64,000 bases of DNA from Eonycteris spelaea (taxonomy: Eukaryota; Chordata; Mammalia; Chiroptera; Pteropodidae): NCBI GenBank assembly GCA_003508835.1, contig PUFA01000116.1, positions 682,001 through 746,000 on the forward strand. The letters are read 5' to 3'. Shown piece by piece: positions 48,333 through 60,300 of the stretch. The notes under the pieces were generated by a model. It saw nothing but the letters and a program-made list of their open reading frames with translations, did not search any database and had not been told where the DNA came from. Every line of letters starts with the position of its first letter. Within the stretch, counting starts at the first letter, position 1. Both the position numbers and the translations under genes were made by a program.

Positions 48333-51300
48333 CTGGAAGAAAAGAATTCCACCAGTTAAAACACAGCAGACCATGGTAAAGAAGCTCCAGGAACCCAGAA
48401 GAGATGTGGAACGTTTAAGGTTGCTTGCGGGATGCTACAAACTCAGAACTACCTTCTACAAGGTACAGTGTGTCCATCTGTCATGCCCCTCCCTCAGCCC
48501 CTTCTGTCTCCTCCCCATCACTGCTCACCCCAAAGGTCCACTGCTGGGACCCTCCTGACCCGTGGCACTTCATGAGGCGGGGTGGGTCCGAGGAGCGGGT
48601 TTCTGACATATCCAGGCACAGGAGATTACTTAAAATCAGTTCATGTTCTTCATTATAAATCCATATCTAAGGAAGAAAATAACAGATCGTAACCTCAAGT
48701 CCTAGCCACAGCAATCAGACAAGAAGTAAAGCTCACAGTATTATATAAATCACTTAAGCTGCAGGATACAGAATTGACATACAGAAATCTGTTGTTTCTT
48801 CACACAAGTAATGATCAGAATTAAGAAAATAATCCCCTACTGGTACATCAAAAACAATAAAATACCTAGAATAAATTTAACCAGGGAAGTAAAAGAACTG
48901 TACTCTGAAAACTGTAGGACACCGAAAAGTCAAAAGACAAATAAATGGAAAGTATACCTTGTTCATAGATTGGAAGGATTAATGTTGTTAAAATACCCTT
49001 GCTACCTAAAAATTTACCGAGTTAGTGCGATCCCTATGGCATTCTTCTCAGAATGAGAACTTGTGGTTCCATACAATGTTTACGATTAGAGGCCCTGAAG
49101 AGCCGAAGAAATCTTGAAAGAACAAAATCGAGAAGTATCGTGATCCCTAATATCAAACTACAAAGCTACGATAATCAAAACAGTATGGTACTGGCATAAA
49201 AACAGACACAGAGCAATGGCATTGCTCATACTGTCCGTCTAGGACAGAGGAGGCGAGGACGTATGGTGGGGCAGACAGACAGTCGTCAGTAAGTGGTGCT
49301 GGGGAAATCAGACCACTTTCTCATGCCACATACAAAATAAAATGGATTGGTTAGACCCGAGACCATAAACCTTCTAGGAGAAAAAAAGCAACATCTTTTT
49401 GGAAATATCTGTTCAAGCAAGGGAAACAAAAGAAAAAAATGACATCAAACTAAAACATTTTTGTACAACCTAACGAATGGGAGAAGGTATTTGCAAAGGA
49501 TACCCCCAATAAAGGGTTAATACCAAAAAAAAAATCCAATTAAAATGAGCACAGGACCCGAACAGATATTCCTCACAGAGGATGCTCAACATCATTAATC
49601 AGAGAAATGCAAATTAAAACCACAATGAGATATCACCTCACTCCTGTCATCAAAAAAAATCGAACAGGTGTTGGCGGGGCTGTACCTTGGTGTAGCTATT
49701 ATAGAAAACAGAATTACCACATGACCCAGCAATCCCACTTCTGGGCATTTATCCAAAGAAGAGGAAAACACTTATTCTAGAAGAAACAGGCCCCCGTGTT
49801 CGCTGCCGCATTGTCTGCAGCAAGCCACGGTGCGGAAGCAGCCTCGCCGGCCGTGACTGGCCAAGCACACAGAGAAGATGCACACGGGGACGGCTCAGCC
49901 ATAAAGAATGGAATCTCGCTATTCGTGACGACACGGATGGACCTGGAGGCACTACGCTAAGTGAGACGAAATCAGAGAAAGACAAATACCTATGATCTCA
50001 CTTACGTGTGGAACCTAAAAAAAATGAGCGAAAGCCAGGAACAGACCCGCAGATGGAGAACGTGCACTTCTACGTAACTGAAAAGGACAAACGATGCTCT
50101 GGACAAAGAGAATGCTACTGTGACAAACTGATCAGAGGTAGGAAAGTACGCAGAGACAAAAACAGTCGGATCAGGTGGTCTCTCGACTCATCCCACTTTT
50201 AAGCTGTATGACTGAAGGTGAGGTTAGAACCCTGATGCCTGCCTTGCCCCTCAGGAAGGACCGGTGGCAGTCCCTTCACTAACGGACACCTGCGGATGGG
50301 CTGCGAGCACAGACGCCTCACTCACCTGATTTGGGTCACTGTAGTCACACGCCTTAAGCACGACGAGGCCTCCCTTCTGACTGGGGCGGCCCTGGGCCGC
50401 CAGACACTTGCCGGTCTGGAGGTGATAGAGCTGTAAAGGAAGACAACACTCATGAAAGCCGGCACGCAGACAGACCAGGTCGGAGAGCGCCCTGAGCAGT
50501 GCTGCGAAAGGCTCTGCGTGAGACGTGGGATACTATCCAGAGGCATGGATTCCAAAGGTCAGGAAACAGCGGTTCTAGCTTTGGCACGTACGAGCATTGT
50601 GACAGGTTACAGGGCACCTAACCGGGATCTGCAGGCGGTGTGAGTAGGAATTCTACTTACGAGTTTGCTAATCTACATGGAAGGAAAAAAACTATGATCT
50701 CTGCACTAAGCCTTAAGAACAAAAGACGTCAAGCAAACAGTACATAACTAAGTGTACATGCGCACTGAACTGAGGTAAAGGCCGCGGGAATGCCCAGAGT
50801 GAGATGCATAAAAGCAGCAGACGACTTAGTCTGGATAAAGGGGCTGAAGGGTTAAATGAGATTAGAGCCACAGGGCAAGAATAATAAGGGATTTCAACCA
50901 TGTGGACATAACACTGGTACCTTTCTGATGACAAAACACCTAATAACGTCTTGACTTTTTTTTTTTAATCTTATAAGACAGAACAAGAAGGCTTAATTCC
51001 AGCCACTTAATAGGTCAAAGAACGGCACGGTGGAAGAATCCAGAAAAGTGCCTTCTTGAACACAAGAGAAAACTGGCAACAACTGATAATACCTACATTT
51101 AACTTTCAGAAAGCAAATTCTAAGAAATGATTCAGGAAAAAGGTCTGATTTTCTGGCTAGGCCTCTAAAATTTAAGGGTGATAATAAAACCGAAGAAATT
51201 CTATAGGAAACAAAAGGGAACATCTGGAGAAACGTGGTGGATCGGTGGGCTTTCTAAGCTCAGGTGACTGCCCAGAACAGATGTGAACTCTCACCTCACG

Positions 51301-54300
51301 CCACCGCCAAGACCCTTGCCACTTGCACTTCCCGTCTGTGGTCAGTGCCCGAGCTGAAACTGAACGGTGTCCAGCTGCTCGTTTCTCCTTTGTTTTCCTC
51401 ATTGGGCAGGTTTCTGCCAAATGAATTTTATACTTACACTCTGCCTTTATTTGTATATTTATATGTATTCTAAGGAGCGAGCCGGTATAACTCATAAAAG
51501 TCATGCTCCCTTTACAGGTAAAGAATCTTATTAACAGTGATAATACTAAATTTCTAAGGATTTATACCTGAGTGGAGGAAATTCTCATACTAATATTTTG
51601 TTAGGTCTGCAATGACATTGTATCTTACAGCTTTGAGAAGATTGCTTCCTTACCCTTCCACGCTGAAGGACTTTGGGACGTTTTGGCCCTCTGTTGATAA
51701 AAATGGGTTGCTGGGGTTTGGCATTGGGTCCAGATACCTGCATCTCTGGGTAAATATTATCCAAATACCATTTAAACGATTTACAACCCAACTTCTTCCT
51801 CAATTCAACACGCTCACTGATGTTCCCATAGCTTCTGGTCCTCAGGTCTGGTCTTAAGGAAAAATACTGCTCCTGAATTTAAAAGAAAATTGAAAAATAA
51901 GAGAATAGATTTTTAAAATAAATATTATCAATTATACTGAGGTCCAAAGAACTGAAAACATGGATGACCAAAAACATTTTTTATGTCAGTGTTTTCTTAA
52001 TGTTGCCAAAAAAAAGGAAAGTGTTACACGATTAGGTCCATAATTGACAATGATAAGACATCGTAGATTGTGAGATGCACCTCAACCTTAGAAATAGCTA
52101 GAGACATAAAAACGTGTATCTCAGAATCAATGAAACGGCTACATAAGAGATTAGCAGTTCTCAGCCTGTCTGATGTCAGGACTCTATATTAAATATGACT
52201 GAAGACTCCAAACAAGTAATATTTCTAGGGTTCTGTCTACTGCTATTTACCATTTAGTTATAATTCAGATATTTAAAACCTTTGGTTAACTCACTAAAAA
52301 TAACAACAACAAACCCATTACCCACTTACTTTAATAACATGCTTCGAACAAAAACAAAAACTGTACTGAGAACAGTGACACCACTTTTTTTTTGCAAATC
52401 TTTTCAATGTCTGGCTAAAAAGTTAGCTGAATTCTCTTACCTATACTCAACCGGTTACTACAGGTTCTTAGGTTAAATCTATTTCTAAAACGAGTTCATG
52501 AATGTGTTTATAACTTTCAGGTAACGGTGGTCACTCTGGATACTGCGCTAAAACCCAGTAACGTTTAAAGGTCAGTGGCCGTGCGCGCCACGAAGACGCA
52601 CCACGGGGCCCTTCGCAGTGTTTGTTGCCTCAGAGCCAGCCAGGCGTCCCGCTCTCTGAATGGGCATCTTACCACGGAGGCTTTGATAACTCCGTGCACC
52701 AGTCCTTCGGAAAACACTGGTCCTGGTAGGCTGCGAAGTTCTTCCACATATATAATACCCCAAAATCGTATTCACAAATCACTACCAATCTCATCAGAAA
52801 GGATTTTAAGTACCGGAGCTATCAAGCTCATGGTGAAGGATGCACGTTTTCCAAAATTCTAATTTTCACCTGAAAAGCCTGAATTTGATCGTTTACAACA
52901 AACACTGTAAGTTGTTTTCCTTGAAGTGACAGGCTCAGTTCATTCGTTTTTGAGAGAACGTCTGCCAGACTCGCAAATACGAACGCCCGTGGTTTCAGAG
53001 TCTCTCTCTCTCGTCGAGTGTTCCCTGCAGAGGAGGGGCTGGTCCGGCTGCAAACGCGCACGGCACAGACGTCCCTCTCGGGGCCACTGCTGCCTTCAGC
53101 GCACAGCAAAAGCGCCGTGCGCGCGCCCGGCGTGAACACGGACGCAGGCCGCCGGGAGACAATTCACCTTCGCTACTTCGCCGATGACATTCTCAGGTGG
53201 GCCTGGCATTATTAGGACCGTTTGGTGCCAACGCCTCGCTCCGTGCTGCGTCTGCACCGTCAGCGTGACGTCAGCCACTCCGAACCTGGCTGTGAAGAGC
53301 ACTGCCCAGCGGACCCACCAGTGTGGGCTGCGGACTGTATTTTGAGAGCTGCTGCCGCTGAAGGAGGCACGCAGCGGAGGGAGGAGGGAAAGGGGGCCCC
53401 TGAGCCCCCCAGCGCTTCACGCGCCTGTCCTCGCCGCACGTGGCCTGCTGCCCTCCACTGGCGTTGACCTCCGTGTCAAACATCACTGTGCGCACCCCTC
53501 AAACCTAACACAGCCTGCTACATAGTAGGTGCTCGGTAAAGGCTTGTTTAAAAAACGACACAGACGTTCACAACAGCATGTTTCGGAAGTCAAAAAATCT
53601 AAAATACTCAAATGTCCGCCACATCGTGAATGGATAAACAAAACGGGATATATTACTTGGCAGTAAAAACAAAGTACTGATAAATAACCTGGCGCAATAT
53701 AGACGAAGCTGACCACATCATTCTAAGTGGAAGAAGAGTCACAAAAGAGCGCACCATTGTGAGATTCCATCTGTACACAATGTCCAGAATAGGCAAATCC
53801 ATAAAGTAAAGAGGCAACGTGGCTGTCTAGAACTGGGGGAGAGGCGGGGATGGTGGCTGAAGCACAATGGAGTTTCTTCTTAGGGCGATAAAATGTTCTA
53901 AAAATGATCTGTGAATTGCGCTTCAGTAAAGCTGTTCCAAAGAAAATACTGCAAGCTGCGCCTCACAGAGGAGGTGGCGGGGGGGGGGCCACGGTGTGTC
54001 GACTCGACCGGGGAAGCTGGGCCCAGGTCACAGGGAGGCCCAGCGAGCAGCAGGACGGAAACGGACCAGAGGGGCCAACAACTGACGGGAGACAGAACTT
54101 CTGATGCTGACTCTATCACCTCTTACTGCGTGGTCACTTGGGAAATTAAGAGTCAACACAAACGATGACTGAAACACTGAGTGAAGAGGACAGAAGAAAC
54201 CCAGGAGACAGTCACTCAAACAGAAATGTGAGTGAAAAGCAGCCGAACCATTCCCAAAGGAGTGGTGGCCTTCCTGTCCCTTCTCAGTGAGAGATTCCAG

Positions 54301-57300
54301 CTCACCTTGTACTCATCCAGCCAAACATGTGCCAGCCTCAGGGAGTTGTGTGTCATGGTGTCCTGGCCTTCAGGAGAGCCATACGGTCGTCTTTTTCGGA
54401 AGATGTGTCCAACTCTAGAGCAAGGGATGATGAAGAGTTTACCTCCACACATCCAAATCTGGGCAGAAGCGAAACATGTGTTAATGGCTGCCTCGCAGCA
54501 CTATGCAATCAACGTAAGAATGTTCATGAAATTAACCTTTATTAAGTAAGTGGGAGACTTTCCAAGATGTTTTCTAAATAGAAGGAAGTCAAGGGTGTAT
54601 TTTTAAAAACCTGTCTTTCTGACTAAAAAGAACCTAACTCCATCACGTGTGCTACTCTCGTACTAGCATGGACCTAAACACGCCCTTGCCCTTGACGCTC
54701 TACCAGAAGACGCTGGATCTTTAGGACTTGGGACAAGGACTGCCTACCGACTGGTCCTCTAATTTCAGCTTTACAGGTACTCTCCTAGAAAATGTATATA
54801 AACTTCTTTTTTGAGGAAAAAAAATATACAGAATAAATCTAGGTTAAGATTCAAAAGATCCTAGTTCTGGTCTAAATTTTGCCCTTAACTTCTCTGAGTT
54901 GCTTTAGCCAGTTATTTTAATTTTTGTAGGACAGTTACCTCATCTACAAAATAAGACTGAACTAAGGATATCTATTATTCCTTTCAAATTCTGAAGATTA
55001 TATAGAAAATCTATCTTTTAAAAACACAGTGGTCAATACATTTACGAAAATACAAAATGACATGTGCACAAGATATCGTGTTAGTCTCTGACTGGGGATT
55101 CCGCCATCCAGGCCAGGAGACCGGAGGCGGGAAATGGAAGAAGTCTGAGTCCGTCCTCTCCCCCCCCCCCCCGCCCACCTACCTTTTCGGAAGGTCTTAC
55201 CCCCAGGGCTCCCTGAGCCACAGACCCCACCTACACTGCCATCTTTCCAACCTGAGCAGTTGGAGAAGAAATTACGGAGGGTGAATTTCTTCCTCAGGTT
55301 TGGAGGTACCTGACTCCGTAAAGGACTCAGTAAGCGACACATGGAGTGATGTGATCTGTTATCTACACGAAGCGCCTTCTGCAAGTGGAATGGGGGCTGC
55401 TGGTAACAGGTGTGAGCCAGGGTGGCCTTGGCAATGAGGGGAATCCGATCGCCCCAACTCGGCGCGACAGGAACGGGGCTCTAGGTAAACGCACGTTAAG
55501 TCTTCTGTGTTCGTGCTCGGCCACCCTACAGTCAGCCCTCCTGAATCCTCGTAAAACATACATGGGCCTTCTCAGATGCTTCTGACATTTTAAAGGATTA
55601 TTATATGTCACAGGGTACAACAGAGTAACGTTCGTTAAAGACAATTTCTTAATAAAAAGAATCAAAAAATTTACAGAAAATATGGGGTCATGGATGAAAA
55701 TTACATTACTATACACAAATAATTAAGCATGCAAAAACAAACTTACCCGAAATGATATTTCTAAGTTTTCTCCTCCCCAGATATCCATGCCACTGTCATA
55801 CTGCCCAAGCTCATTGAAGTAGTTTCTATTCATGGCAAACAATCCTCCAGCCATTGTAGGTGACCTAGAAAAGGAAAACAATTACCATGTCAATTCTGTA
55901 GTCAATTACTTACTATAAACTCAGTGCACCGTTGGAATACTACTAATAAAAGCTAGACTAACCATTATGAAACATCAGGGAGTGAACTAGGCCACATCAC
56001 TGAATTTCTAGATATGCTAGGTACCTAGCAAACAACGGCTAATTTTCTAAGTACTTTTTTATTATAACTATTGTTGACAAAGGTCCACCTGAAATGAATT
56101 ATTTAATTCCTCTGATAGTCTCGCAGAACCACTGGGATAAAAACCTCCCCACGGCCTGCCAAGGTGAGACCAGACAAACCTGCCACTTTCAATTGCACTC
56201 AAACACGTGTTGGACCAGTGGCTCTCAAACAGGGTGATTCTGTCCCCAAGCAAGAATGTCGTCAACTTCTGGAGACATCTTTAGCTGGTATAGCTGGGTG
56301 GGGGTTGCTACTGACGCCTGATGGGTTGCGAGCAGGTATGCTGCTAAATGAAGAATTTATCAAGCCCAAAACGTCAGTACTGCCGAGAAGACTGAGCCCT
56401 GTGTTAGTGGGAGAACCTGAAGCAGACTGGCCCTCGTGGAGCCGAGCCCTGGTTCCGGGCGTCTTGCCCCCCAAAACAGGATTGGGTGATCACAGATTCT
56501 AGCGTCCCAAGCTGCCTGCCGGAAGTGAGGCAAAATTCTCTCTGCAAGAAAAAACATCATCCCAGCTATGAATGCGTCTCTCTCATTTTTCATATATACT
56601 GTGTCTGGGACTCAATAAACAAGCAAACAATAACCAGGGAATCAGGAAGATAAATCACATGAAAGATCAAAAATGAAACCAAATCTATGCATATCCGAAA
56701 AACACTTCTGATAGAGACAGAAAGGAAATTTAAGCAGCCAATGAAGATTACCTTCAAAGGAAACAAAAATAATTCTGTCTCTAACTTCTCACCAGAAACA
56801 GTAGAAGCCAGAAGGTTCTTGACTACCTTCAAAAGCCTGAAAGAATATACCTGCCAATCTAGAACTAGATATCATGTAAAATTATTCTTTAAAGTAATGA
56901 GGAAACGAAAACATTTTCAGAAAAAGACAGGAGTAATCACCAGAAGGTCCAATCAAAAGAAATACTTAAATGTGTTTTTTAGTCAGAATAATCTTAAATG
57001 GAAATTCGCAGATTCAGAAAGAATACAGAGTAACATGAAAGAAAGAAATATGTGGGTAAACCTAAATGAATAATGGTTACATGTCTTGTGGGATTAAAAA
57101 TACACACACACGTATTTTAACAATGTAACTTGAACGGAAATAAGTAAAATATGGACTTTCTAAGATTCCTGTGTTGTTTGGAGAAAGTACCAATCCATAT
57201 CACACTTTGAAAAGTCAGGGGCGATGGCTGCAGTCTCCAGGGCAACCACTAGAAGAACAGCATGTACGAAGGTGTAAGTCCTAATGATGGGGCAGCTGTT

Positions 57301-60300
57301 AGGGTCAGAATAACAGGAACGCAGACCAAATGCAGGCACGAGAAAAAAGTAAGGGAAAAAGCCAATAGTACCACTGTAATCATAAACACAACATACTACC
57401 GAAGGTAATCAACTAAATGCCCTAAATTTCTTCACACTGGTTAAAAACATATGTATAATGCTACTTACAAGGGACACATCTAAACGTAAGACCACAGACT
57501 GACAGCAAAAGGGAAGAAAAGCTGCACGGTGCAAAGATGGATCAAAAATAAAAAGGGAACAGCTATGAGAATAAACGTCAGACTGCAAAGCAAATGCTTC
57601 ACTGTTCTGAAAGTATAGAACAAAAGGTAATGCATAATGACAAGTAGTGTGAATAATTCTCAACTTTCAGGCATCTGTTAACAAAGCCTTAAAACATGAA
57701 ATAGAAACTAAAAGGAGAAACAAATATACAATTGAAGTGGGAAACTATATACCATTTTCAATAACTGACAGAACATGTGAATTAAAAACAAAAATATGGA
57801 ATAGTTCAGTAACAATAAACGATGAAACTGCTACAGAATCCCGTATTTACCACCTGGCGAAAATACAAACTTTACGGGCACACAACAAATAGTTACAAAA
57901 ATTAACCACATGCTAGACCATAAAGCAAATTTCATCGATTTCTACAGAACTAAAATCATATAGAATGTTTTCTGACCACAGTATAGTTGAGCTAGCAATA
58001 AATAACATCTACAGAAATCTCTCTGTCTGGAAATAAAGGCACTGCTACATAACCTATGGGTCAGAGGAGATAACACAATTAAAATAATTTGAAATAAATG
58101 ATAAAAAATATATCATTTGTGGGATATAGCTAAAGCCATTAGAAGAATTTATCTTCTTAAATATACGTATTAGAAAAAGAAAAAAGCTGAAAGTGTAAAA
58201 AATCTAAACGTTAAGTCAAAAAGATAGCAACCTGCTATCAATAAAGTGAAACAGCCCCTTCTCCTTCTCCCCATTCCTACCCTTTCCATCAGCTAACGCC
58301 CTCACTGCGGGGGGAGGAACGCCGGATAGTGCTGTCAAAAGGAACACAGCTTAAAAGCATCGAAAGGGACCAACGCTACAACTACGAACAACCAAACGAC
58401 ACGGGTGACAGCCAGTACTGGGGAGTGACGTCAGGGAGCCAGACCTTCGCTTTCCGAGGAGAGGGTCTACGTTGGTTTGATGTTGGAAAGGGGTCTGTGT
58501 ATCATCTAGCGGTAACGAAGTGAGAAACGGAAGACCAAAAATAAAAACGGTTACAAGAATTTGCCTCCGGGGCAAGGACTGAGACTAGGAAGAGAAAGGG
58601 TAGAGGTCATTTTTATCCTAAGTTCTGTTTGATTCGTTAATGAATAATGTTTTTGATGAAAAATACTAAAAATTAAACATGAGAAACAAATACCCATGAA
58701 GATGATGAACTAAGCAAAACTGGCAAGTGCACAGAAGCTGAGAATGAGAACAAATGTAACAGTCTGGAGTACTTTCTTCTTGCACTGGCAAAGAAAACCT
58801 TTAAAAATAGCTAATTAGACCACACGTTTCTCCTCCTGAAGAAGAAAACAGGGCCGGGACAAATGGAGTCACCGCTGCCATCTACCGACCACAGGACAGG
58901 AGGTCAGGGACCAGGAATGCAGCAGGCAGACCCCAGGCGCGGCCCTGCTCTCCTGAGAGGGGCCCCGGCACCCGGCTCCTGTCTGCAGAGCCAAGGAGGG
59001 GCGGTGGTAGTGACCCACGCTGACCCCCGTAGGTACTGTGAGGAAGAGCTGCAAGGACGCAGGACAGGAAGACAAGTGAGAGCTGGGTGTGCTCAGTCCT
59101 TGGGCGTCACACACAGCCGCCACAGCTTCTCACACAAACCAGGACACGACGACCCGCAGACGGCATCAGCCACCTGGAACCGGCCAGGGTCTCCATCACC
59201 CTCCCGTGTCTGGCTCGCAGGAGACAAAATGCCAGCCGAGGAGCCAAGGGCATGCCGGCCGCCTGAGGGGTTAGGAGAACAGTACCTGCCAAAGGTGAGG
59301 AGAGGGCGCCCTACGACCCGGCGCTCTCACTCCAGCAGCCATGAGTAAAAATGTTGGTAACGGCACTGTTTGTGAATAAAAAAACCCAAAAGCTGAAAAT
59401 AACCCAATGCGCCATCAACAGTAAACTGGGTAAGTCAGTTAGAACAGTATGCAGCAGTGAAAGTGAATCCACTATAGCTGTGTACTCCAACACGGATGGA
59501 GTTTTAGAACGATGCTGAGTAAAAGCGAGACAAAACAGTCCCACGGCTTTGTTCACAGGAAGCCTGGCTGCAGGCATAACCGCACGGCAGGAGACAAACC
59601 CGCAGCAGGGAGGCTGCCACAGGGCGGGGGCACTCACTCAGGGCAGGGACGACCCTGGGACGCGTTCAGGGGCTGTCACCAGGAGAGATGTTTGGGGTCG
59701 GCGGGGTGCTGTTTCCTGACCTGAGTGGTAGCTGCACAGATGTGCACAATTGTAACCATTCATTGTGTGCATATGCTATTTTTTGCATATGCTATTTTTT
59801 TTTACAAGAAAAATATTTAAGAGTAGGTTCGAGAACTTTAAAAAGTAGAAATACAGACAAACCCCCTCTGAAATCAACATGAGAATGTAAAAGAAAACAA
59901 ACAAGAAAGGGAATAACAAGGAAGAGGTTTACATGAACGACTACGGATGAGAAGTGAAGACTTCGCATACTGTGACTTAGTGACTGTACTAGTAGGAATC
60001 TCTCCTAAAACTCCTGATTGTAGAAGAAGCTTATGCATCAAATATTCTCCATAGCACCATTCACACTGGCAAAGACCTGAACGTAAAAATGTGCGCATAA
60101 ACAGCACAAAACACAGGGTAGTACTTCACGGTACCGTGTGTGACAACTGTCCCCAGATATCGTTGGCTCTGTCTGCCTTTCTCACTAAGCTGGAAAGCAC
60201 AATTTCTTATTCATAAATCTTCCCTTGGGACTTGGCAGCGTGCATAAAATCCAGCCAGCAATCAAGAATCTTAATGGACAAATTAAGCCCGCACTTCTGC

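Noticed and set aside
48811..49056. Small + strand ORF with [20 protein letters not shown]
   Set aside because: It is a remnant of L1 ORF2, with breaks on both sides, not a host gene.
56687..57073. 128-codon + strand ORF in a GALNT11 intron
   Set aside because: The sequence is an old L1 internal region; the open stretch is chance survival.
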